The notes: generated by a model from the sequence alone, not told the origin. Shown: positions 34,124 to 45,029, counted from the first letter of the stretch. The stretch: DNA of 64,000 nucleotides from Hydrogenophaga sp. SL48 (GCF_021729865.1 NZ_CP063400.1:1-64000), one strand, 5' to 3'. Made by a program: numbers and translations.

Positions 34124-34491
34124 GTTGTCTCCAAAGTGTGTGAACGAAACCCATCCCCGAGTGCCGCCTTAAGGCATGGCACCACCGACCTGAACGTATC
34201 AAGGACGGCAACCGGTCAGACGTGGCTCCCTGTCAGGATTGCCAAGTCGGTGCGTTGTGGGTTCATGGCGGCACCAGCATTGCCTACGCTTGATTGCGGG
34301 CAAAGGCCGGTTCTGGGATGACGGGTTTGTGATGGACTTCACTTGAGCAAATGAGCACAGGCCCTTGCCTGGTTCAATCCCAAACCTTGTTGCTCCATGG
34401 TGTCGATGTGTCTGTAGATAACCAGGCGGAAAAGCACCGCATGGGCTTTCACGCACCCCTTCCCCGCGTATCGGAGTAGCGATCAACAGAA

Positions 34492-34580
34492 GTCCAATAT
34501 ACGGAACATATTTCAAACGACTTGGTAGTAAATGTGCATTTGATTCACATTACCTGTCATCGAAAGTCCGAATATTGGAA
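34492..34580 (+). promoter_or_regulatory. Paired IclR-type operators before the ALDH-liv operon
   Basis: Two 15-bp palindromes: GTCCA-ATATA-CGGAA (34492-34506) and GTCCG-AATAT-TGGAA (34566-34580), 74 bp apart; the second ends 2 bp before the ATG. The same motif, also paired at 73-80 bp, lies at three more promoters (45.0, 46.0 and 48.7 kb). The rest of 34124-34491 holds nothing recognisable beyond the cdd ribosome site. Confidence 0.6.
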
Positions 34581-34582
34581 TC

Positions 34583-36043
34583 ATGTCTGAAAAAATCGAA
34601 GTAGCGCGATACCCGATGCAGATCGGTGGAAAGGCGCACAACCCGTGCGGTGGAGAGTGGATTGGCTCGCTGAATCCGGCAACTGAAGAAGTCTGGGCGA
34701 TGATCCCCCGCGGAAGCGTGGAGGATGCCGAAGTGGCAGCAGTGGCCGCGCATGAGGCGCTGCGCGGTGCATGGGCGAAGCTGACGCCCACCCAACGCGG
34801 CGCCTTGATGTTCCGCCTTGCGGACTTGCTGGAACGGGACGCGGAGCTGCTCTCGCAACTGGACGCGCGCGACAATGGCAAGCCCATATCTGAGCTGCGC
34901 AAGCAATATGCCTACCTTCCTCAGCATTGGCGTTACTTTGGGGGATTGGTCGACAAGATCGAGGCCGAAGTCATCCCGGTCGACCGCAATGGAGTGTTCA
35001 ATTTCACGCGCCACGAGCCTGTGGGCGTGGTCCTCGCCATCACCCCCTGGAATTCCCCGCTTGCTATCGCATCCTGGAAGATCGCCCCCGCCCTTGCTGC
35101 AGGCTGCACGACCATCGTCAAGCCGTCTGAGCATGCGTCGATTTCCACGCTGCACTTTGCCAAGCTGGTGACTGAGTCCGGGTTTCCGGCCGGCGTGGTG
35201 AATGTGGTGACTGGCTACGGGCACGAGGTCGGCGAGGCACTGGTTGCTCACGCAAAGGTCGCGAAAGTCACCTTTACTGGGGGGGAGGCTGGCGGGCGCG
35301 CTGTCTCGACCCTCGCTGCGAAGCACCTCAAACCCACGGTGATGGAGCTTGGCGGGAAGTCGCCGGTCATCGTTTTCGACGATGCAGACCTCGACCGAGC
35401 GGTTCCAACGGTTGCCGCTGGCATCTTTTCTTCCAGCGGTCAGTCCTGTGTCGCAGGTTCGCGGCTCCTGCTGCAGGCTGGCATTTACGACGAGTTCGTC
35501 CGACGTCTCATCGATCGGGCTCGCGCCATCGTCGTCGGCGATCCTCTTTCAGCAGAGACGGCGATGGGGCCGATCACGACCCGCGCCCAGTTCGAAATGA
35601 TCCAGTCACACCTGTTCGATGCGCACGAACAGGGGGCGGTCTGCGCGTTCAAAGGTGAACTCTCTTCGAGTTGTCCGTCCGGCGGCTTGTTTGTGCCGCC
35701 CTCGATTTTCACCGGAGTCAGCCCCTCGATGCGAGTGTGGCGGGAGGAGGTCTTCGGGCCCGTGCTTGCCGTGATGCGCTTCGAGACCGAGGCCGAAGCG
35801 GTCGCAATCGCCAACGATTCCCCCTTCGGGTTGGCGGCCGGATTGTGGACTCGCGATCTGGACCGCGCGCTGCGGCTGCACAAGGAGCTTGAGGCAGGGA
35901 CGGTCTGGATCAACAGTTACCGCGGGGTGAGCAGCATGACCCCGCTGGGCGGCTTCAAGAGGTCCGGCTTCGGTCGCGAGAACGGACAGGAGGCCGTCCG
36001 CGAGTTCCTGCAAACCAAGAGCGTATGGATGGAGTACCAATGA
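34583..36043 (+). CDS. NAD(P)-dependent aldehyde dehydrogenase
   Basis: A 486-residue ALDH-superfamily enzyme of normal length. Catalytic E255 in VMELGGKSP and C289 in [10 protein letters not shown] are present, with [11 protein letters not shown] for cofactor binding and [15 protein letters not shown] near the end. Oxidises an aldehyde to the acid. It is the first gene of a long operon and overlaps the TPP decarboxylase alpha subunit by 4 bp, so its substrate is probably the aldehyde formed by that decarboxylase. Specific substrate unknown. Confidence 0.9.
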   Translation: MSEKIEVARYPMQIGGKAHNPCGGEWIGSLNPATEEVWAMIPRGSVEDAEVAAVAAHEALRGAWAKLTPTQRGALMFRLADLLERDAELLSQLDARDNGKPISELRKQYAYLPQHWRYFGGLVDKIEAEVIPVDRNGVFNFTRHEPVGVVLAITPWNSPLAIASWKIAPALAAGCTTIVKPSEHASISTLHFAKLVTESGFPAGVVNVVTGYGHEVGEALVAHAKVAKVTFTGGEAGGRAVSTLAAKHLKPTVMELGGKSPVIVFDDADLDRAVPTVAAGIFSSSGQSCVAGSRLLLQAGIYDEFVRRLIDRARAIVVGDPLSAETAMGPITTRAQFEMIQSHLFDAHEQGAVCAFKGELSSSCPSGGLFVPPSIFTGVSPSMRVWREEVFGPVLAVMRFETEAEAVAIANDSPFGLAAGLWTRDLDRALRLHKELEAGTVWINSYRGVSSMTPLGGFKRSGFGRENGQEAVREFLQTKSVWMEYQ

Positions 36044-36555
36044 ACGACACAACCCAGCTCCGAGGCGCATCCATCCTGAACGCCCTCAAGGGCGCAGGGA
36101 TCGAGTACGTCATTTCTGTTCCCGACCTGACAACCTCGGAGGGTGTCTTGCGCCCGCTCGCCAAGGACACGCATCTCAAGCTTGTCCGGGTATGCCGCGA
36201 AGAGGAAGCCATTGGCATCTGTGCCGGGCTATTGGCGGGCGGAAAACGCGCGGCCATTTTGATTCAGTACACGGGATTCATGGCGTCCATGAATGCGATA
36301 CGCGCTATCGCTATGGAGTACCGCCAGCCGATCTGCATGTTGGTGGGCCTGCTGTTCGCGGACACGCCGGAGGATCCGAGGCAATCCGTCAATTACGGCG
36401 TCAACCGAATGATCCCGTTGATCGAAGCGCTGGGTATGCCCTATCGGTTGGCAAGGAACGACGACGAAGCCGCCGCTATCGCGCCGGCCCTCACGCAAGC
36501 TTTCGAACGCAATGAACCCCTCACTGTGCTCATTACCCGCTATCCCAGTGCCTAA
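36040..36555 (+). CDS. TPP-dependent decarboxylase, alpha (PYR) subunit
   Basis: A 171-residue protein with the pyrimidine-binding half of ThDP enzymes: SILNALKGAGIEYVISVPD at the start, catalytic-type glutamate in RVCREEEAIGICAG, and GFMASMNAIRAIAMEY. It resembles the ComD/alpha type of split sulfopyruvate or phosphonopyruvate decarboxylases. Start 36040 overlaps the ALDH stop. Works with the beta subunit 3 bp downstream. Substrate is a 2-oxo acid of unknown kind. Confidence 0.8.
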   Translation: MNDTTQLRGASILNALKGAGIEYVISVPDLTTSEGVLRPLAKDTHLKLVRVCREEEAIGICAGLLAGGKRAAILIQYTGFMASMNAIRAIAMEYRQPICMLVGLLFADTPEDPRQSVNYGVNRMIPLIEALGMPYRLARNDDEAAAIAPALTQAFERNEPLTVLITRYPSA

Positions 36556-36558
36556 GCC

Positions 36559-37125
36559 ATGAAACGTGACGCCTGCTTTCGGCTGCTTGCCGACCTCCTG
36601 CCCCACGACATCGTGGTATCCACCTACTCGTCCGCCTTTGAGTGGCTCACGATTCGTCCCCACCCTCTGAACTACGTGGCCGTGGGCGCGATGGGCCTGG
36701 CCTCCTCCCATGCACTCGGCCTGGCTTTGGCCATGCCAGAGCGGCGCATCGTGGTGCTGGACGGAGACGGTAGCTTGCTGATGAACCTCGGAACGTTGGT
36801 CACCATTGCCGCGGCCGCGCCGAAGAACCTCATCCACTTTGTCTCGCGCAACGGAAGCTACGAGGCCAACGGTGGGCACCCCATCCCGGCACAAGGCGTT
36901 CTCGATTTCGCCGGGATCGCGCGCAACGCGGGATACCGCCATACCGAATCGTTCTCTGCGCTACCTGCCTTTGCAGCCAGGGCCCAGGGGCTGCTAAGCG
37001 CGCCCGGTCCGACGTTCGTCGAGCTTCATCTCGAAGCGGGTGATACCTCACCCGCGCCTGACTATGAGCACATTCACGGAGAGCGCGCACGTCGTGAATT
37101 TGCTCTGGCCTTAGCGAATAAGTGA
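36559..37125 (+). CDS. TPP-dependent decarboxylase, beta (PP) subunit
   Basis: A 188-residue protein carrying the diphosphate-binding half: MGLASSHALGLALAMPERRIVVLDGDGSLLMNLGTL with the GDG motif and, about 27 residues on, the asparagine of SRNGSYEANGG. Matches ComE-type beta subunits. With the upstream alpha subunit it forms a complete alpha-beta ThDP decarboxylase; the operon ALDH would oxidise the aldehyde product. Confidence 0.82.
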   Translation: MKRDACFRLLADLLPHDIVVSTYSSAFEWLTIRPHPLNYVAVGAMGLASSHALGLALAMPERRIVVLDGDGSLLMNLGTLVTIAAAAPKNLIHFVSRNGSYEANGGHPIPAQGVLDFAGIARNAGYRHTESFSALPAFAARAQGLLSAPGPTFVELHLEAGDTSPAPDYEHIHGERARREFALALANK

Positions 37126-37163
37126 CCAGCCTCTGGTTGGTCAGAACAATAAAGGAGACAAGC

Positions 37164-37963
37164 ATGAACTCACCCATGGGAGCCAACGCGGCGTCCCCAC
37201 CCCCACCCCTGCTGGAGGTGCGACAGGTCAGCGTGCGCTTCGGCGGCGTGCAGGCACTTGCCGACGTGAGCCTGGCGCTGCAACCAGGCGAAATCTGCGG
37301 CCTGATTGGCCCGAACGGTGCCGGGAAGACCACGCTGTTCAACTGCATCACGCGCCTGTATGACGTCACAGGCGGAAGCATCATGTTCGAGGGCCGGTCC
37401 CTTGATGCACTCCGTCCGCGCCAGGTGATCGCGGCTGGCATCGCACGTACTTTCCAGAACGTCGGCCTTTACCCTGGCATGACGGTGCTGGAGAACGTGA
37501 TGCTGGGCGCACACCACCACGCCCGCCAGGGTCTGTTCACCAGCCTGTGCCAGCCGCGTCGCACGGTGCGCGCCGAGCGGGAGCTGGCCGAGCGCTGTCA
37601 TGCCATCTTGACCGAACTGGACCTGCAGATGCATTCGGCGGAGCCTGCCGGCTCCTTGCCGTATCCCACCCAGAAGCGCGTGGAGATCGCGCGGGCGCTC
37701 GCCTCTGAACCGCGCCTGCTGTTGCTGGACGAACCGGCCGGCGGCCTGACGCATGGCGAAGTTACGCAATTCGGCGAACTGGTGCGGCGCATCTGCGCGA
37801 GCCACCGCCTCACCGTGCTGCTGGTGGAGCACCACATGGGGCTGGTGATGAACTTGTGTCAGCGGCTCGTCGTCATGAACCTGGGGCGCAACCTGGCCCA
37901 GGGCGACCCGGCGAGCGTGCGCGCCAATCCGGACGTGGTGGCAGCGTATCTCGGGAGATCGGC

Positions 37964-37967
<4 letters not shown>
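37164..37967 (+). CDS. livG: Liv-type ABC transporter ATP-binding protein (LivG)
   Basis: A 267-residue ABC ATPase. Walker A GPNGAGKTT, LivG-type insert (NVMLGAHHHARQGLF), signature-like LPYPTQKRVEIARALA (a degenerate LSGGQ), Walker B LLLLDEPAGG and H-loop LVEHHMG. Start at 37164 with AAGGAGAC upstream; the frame opens earlier at 37122 without a ribosome site. It powers uptake through the LivHM permease encoded downstream, probably of an amphipathic organic acid rather than an amino acid given the neighbours. Overlaps livF by 4 bp. Confidence 0.9.
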
Positions 37968-38674
<707 letters not shown>

Positions 38675-38675
38675 C

Positions 38676-39557
38676 ATGCAATTACTCATGCAACAGATCG
38701 TCGACGGCCTGGCCGCCGGCGCCATCTACGCAGCACTCGCGCTTGCGCTGGTGCTGATCTTCGGTGCCACGCGCATCGTCAACTTCGGACAGAGCGAGAT
38801 CGCGACCTTCTGCGCCTTCTTGGCCTGGCAGCTGTGCGAATTGGGTGTGGCCGTCCCGCTGGCCCTGGCGGTTTCAGCGGTGCTGGCGTTCGTGCTCGGC
38901 GCTGCGGTGTTCCAACTGGTGGTGCGTCCGGTGTCGCGCGCCTCGGTGGAAACCGTGGTGGTGATCACGCTCGGCCTGTTCCTCTCGTTCCAGGCGCTTT
39001 GCCTGTGGCTGTGGGGGGCCGACCAGCGAACCTTTCCCGCGTTGTTTCCGGCCGGTGGCTGGACCCTGGCTGGTGTGCGCCTGACCGCATACAACCTGGG
39101 TGTGCTGGGCGTTCTGTGCGCCTTGGCGCTGTCGCTCGCGGCCTTGTTCCGCTTCACCCGCCTGGGTCTCGGGCTGCGCGCCGCGGCGGCCGATGCCGAC
39201 AAAAGCACGATCGTCGGCATCCGGGTGGAGTTGATGCTGATGCTCGGCTGGGGGCTGGCCAGCGTGGTCGGTTTCGTCGCGGCCGTGCTCGTCGCGCCGC
39301 GCCTGTTCCTGAGCCCCATCATGATGGCTCCGGTGCTGGTGTATGCACTGGCGGCCGCCACGCTCGGCGGCTGGACCAGCGCGATCGGCGCCGTGGTGGG
39401 TGGGCTCTTGATTGGGGTCGCCGAGAGTGTGGGCGCGACCTTTTTGCCCTTCATCGGATCGGAGCTGCGCCTGCTGATCCCGCTGGCGCTCACGCTGGCG
39501 GTGCTGCTGCTGCGACCGCAAGGACTGTTCGGTCAGACGATGGCGGTGCGGGTATGA
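38676..39557 (+). CDS. livH: Liv-type ABC transporter permease (LivH)
   Basis: A 293-residue inner-membrane permease with about eight hydrophobic segments. The N-terminal LAAGAIYAALALALVLIFG and IVNFGQSEIATFCAF are LivH hallmarks; ALAAATLGGWTSAIGAVVGGLLIG is the conserved C-terminal loop. Start at 38676, 1 bp after livF, gives the typical N-terminus. Overlaps livM by 4 bp. Confidence 0.9.
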   Translation: MQLLMQQIVDGLAAGAIYAALALALVLIFGATRIVNFGQSEIATFCAFLAWQLCELGVAVPLALAVSAVLAFVLGAAVFQLVVRPVSRASVETVVVITLGLFLSFQALCLWLWGADQRTFPALFPAGGWTLAGVRLTAYNLGVLGVLCALALSLAALFRFTRLGLGLRAAAADADKSTIVGIRVELMLMLGWGLASVVGFVAAVLVAPRLFLSPIMMAPVLVYALAAATLGGWTSAIGAVVGGLLIGVAESVGATFLPFIGSELRLLIPLALTLAVLLLRPQGLFGQTMAVRV

Positions 39558-40633
39558 ACGCCTTGCGACCTGCTTCTACCGCGCGCGTCGATCCATCGCG
39601 ATTCACTCGCTTCGCCTTGGCCCGGTACGTCGGGTATGCCCCGCTCGCGCTGCTCCTCCTTGTGGCGGTGTTGATCCCAATGCTGCTGCCGAACTTCTTG
39701 GTCTTGCAAGTCAGCACGGCGCTGACCTTCGCGCTCGCCATCCTCGGTCTCAACCTGCTGCTCGGTTTCGCGGGCCAAGTGTGCCTGGCCCAAGGCGCGC
39801 TGTTTGCCTGCGGCGCCTACACCACGGCCATCTTGGTGGCGCAGGCAGGCTGGCCGGCGCTCGCGACACTGCCTGTGGCCGCCGCCGTCACCGCCTTGAT
39901 CGGTGTCCTGATCGGCCTACCGGCGCTGCGACTGGGCGGGCTGCAGCTGGCCATCGTCACTTTCGGCGTCGCGGTGCTCACGCCGCAACTGATCCTGAAG
40001 TTCGACCGCCTTACCCGCGGCGTCACCGGCATCACCTTCGATCCACCCGCGCCGCCTGCCTGGCTGCCGGTAGGACCCGACCTGTGGCTGTACGCACTGT
40101 GCGCGATTGCTACCGCCGTGTGTGCCGTGCTTGCACTGCGCATGACGCGCGGCGACAGCGGCCGCGCGCTGCAGGCGCTGCGCGACAACCCGCTGGTCGC
40201 CACCTCACTCGGGGTGGACCTGGTTCGGGCGCGACTGGCCGCTTTTGCCGTCAGCTCCGCCTTCGCCGGACTGGGCGGTGGGTTGTTCGCCATTCTCAAC
40301 GGCTACGTGAGCCCGCAGTCCTTCCTGGCCGGGCGCTCGATCGAGATCCTGATCGGCGCCATCGTGGGCGGCATCGGCAGCGTCAGTGGCGCTTTCCTCG
40401 GCGCCTTCTTCGTGGTGTTCGTGCCGGAATGGACCGCCGAACTCAGCCCGGCTTTGGGGGGGCTGATCTACGGCGTTTGCTTGATCGTGATGATGCTGGT
40501 TGCCCGCGATGGCTTGGTTGGCCTGGCACAGCGCATTGCGCCCACCCTGTTCTCACTCGCCCGCAAGGGTCTTCCCACCCGGTCGGCGGCTACGGCCCCG
40601 GCTCCCAACCACAAACAGGAGACATCCCCATGA
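39554..40633 (+). CDS. livM: Liv-type ABC transporter permease (LivM)
   Basis: A 359-residue permease, ten or so hydrophobic segments. LNLLLGFAGQVCLAQGALFACGAYT and ALRDNPLVATSLGVDLVRARLAAF are the LivM signatures, and EILIGAIVGGIGSVSGAFLGAF is the coupling region. A hydrophilic C-terminal tail ends at QETSP. Overlaps both neighbours by 4 bp. Confidence 0.9.
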   Translation: MNALRPASTARVDPSRFTRFALARYVGYAPLALLLLVAVLIPMLLPNFLVLQVSTALTFALAILGLNLLLGFAGQVCLAQGALFACGAYTTAILVAQAGWPALATLPVAAAVTALIGVLIGLPALRLGGLQLAIVTFGVAVLTPQLILKFDRLTRGVTGITFDPPAPPAWLPVGPDLWLYALCAIATAVCAVLALRMTRGDSGRALQALRDNPLVATSLGVDLVRARLAAFAVSSAFAGLGGGLFAILNGYVSPQSFLAGRSIEILIGAIVGGIGSVSGAFLGAFFVVFVPEWTAELSPALGGLIYGVCLIVMMLVARDGLVGLAQRIAPTLFSLARKGLPTRSAATAPAPNHKQETSP

Positions 40634-41868
40634 CCGCTCTTTCCCATATGCATCGCCGCAGCGCTCTGCGCATTGTTGCTGCCGTGTTCAGTCTGGCCGC
40701 TGCCGCGGCGCAGGCAGCCGACCCCGGCATCACCGACAAGACCATCCGCATCGGCATCTCGGCACCGCTGACCGGCCCGGTAGCCAGTGTTGGCGCCGTA
40801 TCGGAAGGCATACGCACCAAAGTGGCTGCGGTCAATGCCGCCGGTGGCGTCAAGATGGGCGACGGTATGACGCGCACCATCGAACTGGTGATTCAGGACG
40901 ATGCGATCGATCCGCAGCGCACGCTGACGAACGTGCGCAAGATGGTTGAGCAGACCGAGGTGTTCGCATTGGTGGGGGTGTCCGGCACGCCGAACAACCA
41001 GGCGATTGGTCGTTACGTCGAACAGCGCAAGGTGCCCAACCTCTTCATGTATTCGGGCGTGCAGGAGCTCGCCGAAGGCCCCAACTGGATGATCGGTCTG
41101 GTGCCCTCGTTCACCACCGAAGCGGCGGTGTTCGCCGAGTACCTGAAAGCAAACAAACCGGACGCCAAGGTGGCACTGCTGTTCCTCAACACCGAGACCG
41201 GTCAGACCTTCAAGGAAGCCTTCACCCATGCACTGAAAGGTTCGCGCCTGCAGATCGCGGCTGAACAGGCGGTGACGCCGGTCGATCCCACCATCGACAC
41301 CCAAATGAGCAACCTCAAGGCGTCAGGGGCCGACACGCTGGTCATCATCGCCCCGCCGCGCCAGGGCGCACAGGCGGTGAAGTTTGCCGCAGAGAGCGGT
41401 TGGAAGCCGGTGACGCTGCTTTCGTACATCGCCTCCTCGGTCGCCGCTCTCAAGCCTGCGGGTCTTGCCAATGCCAAGGGGCTGGTCACCAGCCAGTTCG
41501 TGAAGCAGGTGGAGGCATCCGCTTTTGCCGACGACGCCGGCATCAAACGCTATCTGGCGGACCACGCGGCGACCAAGCCGCGCTTTGACAGGACCGACTC
41601 GCAAGGACAAGTTGGCTACCTGACGGGCGAAGCGTTGATGCGCGTCCTGGAGCTGATGCGCCAACCGACGCGACAGGCCATGCTGGACGCCGCGCGCAAC
41701 TTGGACAAGGTTGAACTGGGCATGTTGCTGCCAGGCATCACGCTGAGCACGCGCGCGGGTGGCGACCCCTATCCCATCGAGAGCCTGCAGCTGATGCGCT
41801 TTGACGGCGAGACCTACCAACCGCTGGGCAAGCTGGTGTCGTTCGAGGGTCGTACACCCAAGCACTGA
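40630..41868 (+). CDS. Liv-type periplasmic substrate-binding protein, first
   Basis: A 412-residue type-1 periplasmic binding protein. A signal peptide with RRSALRIVAAVFSLAAAAAQA is followed by DPGITDKTIRIGISAPLTGP, the family N-terminus, and IELVIQDDAIDPQRT. Captures the ligand for the LivHMGF transporter. ATG overlaps the livM stop. A second binding protein follows directly, so the transporter may accept two ligands. Confidence 0.9.
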   Translation: MTALSHMHRRSALRIVAAVFSLAAAAAQAADPGITDKTIRIGISAPLTGPVASVGAVSEGIRTKVAAVNAAGGVKMGDGMTRTIELVIQDDAIDPQRTLTNVRKMVEQTEVFALVGVSGTPNNQAIGRYVEQRKVPNLFMYSGVQELAEGPNWMIGLVPSFTTEAAVFAEYLKANKPDAKVALLFLNTETGQTFKEAFTHALKGSRLQIAAEQAVTPVDPTIDTQMSNLKASGADTLVIIAPPRQGAQAVKFAAESGWKPVTLLSYIASSVAALKPAGLANAKGLVTSQFVKQVEASAFADDAGIKRYLADHAATKPRFDRTDSQGQVGYLTGEALMRVLELMRQPTRQAMLDAARNLDKVELGMLLPGITLSTRAGGDPYPIESLQLMRFDGETYQPLGKLVSFEGRTPKH

Positions 41869-41870
41869 AC

Positions 41871-43019
41871 ATGGCCAAACCTTTCACGCGCCGCCACTGG
41901 CTGCAAAGCCTGGCGGCACTGGGATCCTTCTCCGTGGCACCGGCGTTGAGGGCAGCGGACGACGCGGGCAACACGGTCCGGATCGGGCGCGTGTTGCCGC
42001 ACAGCGTACCGGCGTTCGCCAGCATGGCTCGGCAGCGCACGCAAGGCGCCGACGCCTGCATGGCGCACGCCAACGCCAGCGGGGGCATTCACGGCCAGCG
42101 CATCGTCGTCCTTGATCGCGACGACGGCTACGACGCTACACGGGCTGCGCGCGAGACACAATCTCTGTTGGCGCAGGAAGGCGTGTTCGCCCTGCTCGGC
42201 GCTTTCGGCACGCCAACCGTGCCGGCTGTGATCGAAGTGGCCGAACGCATGGGCGCGCCGCTGGTGGGTGCCGCCAGCATCGCCAACGACGCGCGCCATC
42301 CGCCGCGCCGCTGGATATTCCCGGTGCGTGTCTCCGCCGTCGAGGAGGCCACTGCCTCCGTGCGGCATCAGGTGACGCTGGGCGCGCAGCGTTTCCTGGT
42401 GTTGGCGAGTCGCGAGGCCTATGGCCCGTCCGGCGCAGCGGCGTACACCAGCGCATTGCGGCGGGCGGGCCGGACGTTCAGTGAACTGGCGTTTGAAAAG
42501 GGCGACGATGCGAAACGGGTGGCGACGCAGCTGCTGCAGACCCGGCCCGAGGTCATCTTCATCTCGGTGTTGCCCAAGCCCTTCGCTGGCGTGCTGCGCG
42601 CCTACCGTGAGGGTGGCGGCGCGGCCCGCATCTTCGGCCTCTCGGTCATGCGAGTTGAAGACCTGCGGGCCGAGCTCGGTCCGCAGGCTGTCGGCATAGG
42701 GCTATCGCAACCGGTGCCTGCGCCCACCAGCCCAACGTCGGCGCTTGCCGGCCAATACCGAGCACATTTGGCACACCTCGATCCTGCGGCGCAGCCTTCG
42801 TTTCATGGGCTGGAAGGCTATCTGGAGGCTCGCGTACTGGTGGAAGGTCTGCGGCGCGCCGGACCACGCGCCACGCGCGAGCAACTGGTGCGCGCGTTGG
42901 AGTCGTTCCGGCCGCTCGATCTGGATGGACTGCTGGTGCGCTACGGTGCAGGCGATCGCACGGGCAGCACCTTTACAGAGCTGGTGATGCTGGGCTCGGG
43001 CGCGTCCATCGTGCGCTAG
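41871..43019 (+). CDS. Periplasmic substrate-binding protein, second
   Basis: A 382-residue type-1 binding protein with a twin-arginine-like signal (RRHWLQSLAALGSF, cleavage near APALRA). VRIGRVLPHSVPAF replaces the usual Liv N-terminus; GQRIVVLDRDDGYDATRA and HGLEGYLEARVLVEGLRRAG are typical of the family. It starts 3 bp after the first binding protein. Divergent from it, so probably a different ligand range. Confidence 0.85.
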   Translation: MAKPFTRRHWLQSLAALGSFSVAPALRAADDAGNTVRIGRVLPHSVPAFASMARQRTQGADACMAHANASGGIHGQRIVVLDRDDGYDATRAARETQSLLAQEGVFALLGAFGTPTVPAVIEVAERMGAPLVGAASIANDARHPPRRWIFPVRVSAVEEATASVRHQVTLGAQRFLVLASREAYGPSGAAAYTSALRRAGRTFSELAFEKGDDAKRVATQLLQTRPEVIFISVLPKPFAGVLRAYREGGGAARIFGLSVMRVEDLRAELGPQAVGIGLSQPVPAPTSPTSALAGQYRAHLAHLDPAAQPSFHGLEGYLEARVLVEGLRRAGPRATREQLVRALESFRPLDLDGLLVRYGAGDRTGSTFTELVMLGSGASIVR

Positions 43020-43220
43020 GGGCCTGCGCGGCAGAAAGCATCGAAGCGAAACACGCGAAAACCGAGCATCGAACGGTGTGACCGAGAAGCCCAAGGCAGG
43101 CCCTTGGCAAGCGAGGTCGTACGGTGCGAGACCGGTTTCTCGCGGGTTGTAGCCGATGCGTCTTCTGCCGATGGTGCCGCTATAAGATATCAAGCTCCAT
43201 GACCATTCGCGAGAGCCGTC

Positions 43221-43886
43221 GTGCCGCGCCTGACAAGAGAAGAAAGTCGAGCCATTACCCGAGCGAAGCTGCTGGAATCGGCGCGAATGGTGGTCGCGCG
43301 CGAGGGCTACGAGGGCGCGTCGATCGACCGTATCGCCGACGAAGCGGGCTTTAGCAAGGGTGCCTTCTATTCCAACTTCAGCAGCAAGGAAGAGATTGTC
43401 CTGGAGCTGCTGGAGACGCACTCGTCCAAGGACGTGACTGAAATCGAGGCGCTGCTTGGTGACTCGCGTGACCCCCTGCAACTGATCGAAGTCATCAGCG
43501 CCTGGTCGCTGGAGCGCTCACGCGACCCGAGCTGGGGCCTGATCGCTTTGGAGTTTTTTCGTCGCGTTCAGCTAGACAAGACTTTCGGCAAACGGCACCG
43601 CAATCTGTTCCGCGAGCAGTGGCGCGGCATGGGCGAGATACTGATGGCTTTGTTCTCGCCCGGCGCCGCGCCGGCGGACGCGGAAACGCTCGGCGGCTTG
43701 GTGATGGAACTCACGTATGGCGCCGCGTCCACCTTCAAGGCTGGGCCGACGGCGGGGGACATGGTCAAACTGGTGTTGACCAGCCTGCACAGGACGTATG
43801 GCGCAGGTGGGACCGCACGGACTGGGCGCAAAACACCGGGGCGCTCCGCGCCAGCTGCGGTGCGAAGCAAGACCTTGACACGCTGA
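43221..43886 (+). CDS. TetR-family transcriptional regulator
   Basis: A 221-residue protein. The N-terminal TetR HTH is plain (TRAKLLESARMVVAREGY, then IADEAGFSKGAFYSNFSSKEE). The C-terminal ligand domain is divergent and ends in a basic tail. GTG start. It follows the second binding protein by 200 bp in the same direction, so it could control or be part of the transport operon. Its operator is not identified. Confidence 0.85.
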   Translation: MPRLTREESRAITRAKLLESARMVVAREGYEGASIDRIADEAGFSKGAFYSNFSSKEEIVLELLETHSSKDVTEIEALLGDSRDPLQLIEVISAWSLERSRDPSWGLIALEFFRRVQLDKTFGKRHRNLFREQWRGMGEILMALFSPGAAPADAETLGGLVMELTYGAASTFKAGPTAGDMVKLVLTSLHRTYGAGGTARTGRKTPGRSAPAAVRSKTLTR

Positions 43887-44020
43887 TCGCACCAGCGGCC
43901 AAGGACGCTCCTCACGCGAGCGCACGGAGGAACAGGTTGACCGTCACCTCGGCGATGTGTCGATCTGCTCGGTGACGGGTGCGGCTTCGAGGTGGGGCAG
44001 GTGCTGAACATGCGTCTGCA

Positions 44021-44995
44021 TCAGCCAGCATCCAACCTGATCTTCGCGTCGCTGATGATCCTGCGGTACAGAGCGACTTGCTCCTTCCAGTAGCGGGTGA
44101 ACTCCGCAGGCATCATTGGCTGGGCTTCAGCACCGAACTCCTGCAGCTTGGCAACCAGCTGAGGCGATTCGGACGCCTTGCGGATCTCGCCGGCCAACTT
44201 ATCGACGATTGAGGCCGGGGTATTGGGCGGAGCGAACAGGCCGGTCCAGAAGGGCAGGTCGTAGCCCGGCAGCACTTCGGCCATGGCGGGCACGTGGGGA
44301 AGCACGGTACTGCGCTGTTGCGATGTGACCGCCAGCGGCCTCACCCTTCCCGCCTTGATGTGTCCCGACTGCGGCGGCACACCGTCGAACAGCATGTGAA
44401 CCTGGCCGGACACCAGGTCGGGCATCACCGATGCCGTTCCTTTGTAAGGGATGTGCAGGATGTGCACTTTGGCGAGCAGTTTGAACCACTCGGCCGCCAG
44501 GTGAGTGCCTGTGCCGATACCGGCCGAGCCATAGCTGTACTTGGCCGGGTTGGCACGCAGCAGCGCTATGAATTCGCGCAGGTTGCCGGCCGGAATCGCG
44601 GGATTCACCACCATGACAAGGGGGAAGCGCGCGGCCATCGAAACGGGTGTGAGCGCGCTCACGGCGTCGAATGGCAGGTTGGGTAGCGAGGCGGCATTCA
44701 CCGCTGCGGTGGTGGCCTGAAAGATCAGCGTGTGACCGTCTGGCGTTGCCCGGGCGAGCATCCCGGAAGCGATCGTGCCACCGGCACCCCCCACATTTTC
44801 AACAACGAAAGCTTGTCCCATCTGTTCGGACAGCCGCTGCGCGAACATGCGGGCCAGCAGGTCGATGCCGCCACCAGCAGTGGACGGCACGAGCAGGCGC
44901 ACCGGCTTGCCTGGATAGGGGTCTTGCGCGAGAGCCACTGCGGCCGGCGCGCAGCCTGCGGCCACGATGGCATGGGTGAATTGGCGTCGCTTCAT
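44021..44995 (-). CDS. Bug-family (TctC-like) periplasmic receptor
   Basis: A 324-residue tripartite tricarboxylate transporter receptor. The signal peptide MKRRQFTHAIVAAGCAPAAVALA is followed by YPGKPVRLLVPSTAGGGIDLLARM and VVENVGGAGGTIASGMLARATPDGHTL, the Bug hallmarks. No TctA/TctB membrane genes are nearby, typical of Betaproteobacterial orphan Bug receptors. Start chosen at the signal-peptide methionine 44995. Two IclR-type sites lie 35 and 110 bp upstream. Confidence 0.88.
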   Translation of the reverse strand: MKRRQFTHAIVAAGCAPAAVALAQDPYPGKPVRLLVPSTAGGGIDLLARMFAQRLSEQMGQAFVVENVGGAGGTIASGMLARATPDGHTLIFQATTAAVNAASLPNLPFDAVSALTPVSMAARFPLVMVVNPAIPAGNLREFIALLRANPAKYSYGSAGIGTGTHLAAEWFKLLAKVHILHIPYKGTASVMPDLVSGQVHMLFDGVPPQSGHIKAGRVRPLAVTSQQRSTVLPHVPAMAEVLPGYDLPFWTGLFAPPNTPASIVDKLAGEIRKASESPQLVAKLQEFGAEAQPMMPAEFTRYWKEQVALYRRIISDAKIRLDAG

Positions 44996-45029
44996 GTTGT
45001 CGGGTCCGGATTGAAGTGTTGAACGTAAG

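Noticed and set aside
38834..41868. Very long open frames continuing across livH-livM-livK in other frames
   Set aside because: Arginine-rich shadows of the liv genes; the real genes have signatures, ribosome sites and 4-bp overlaps.
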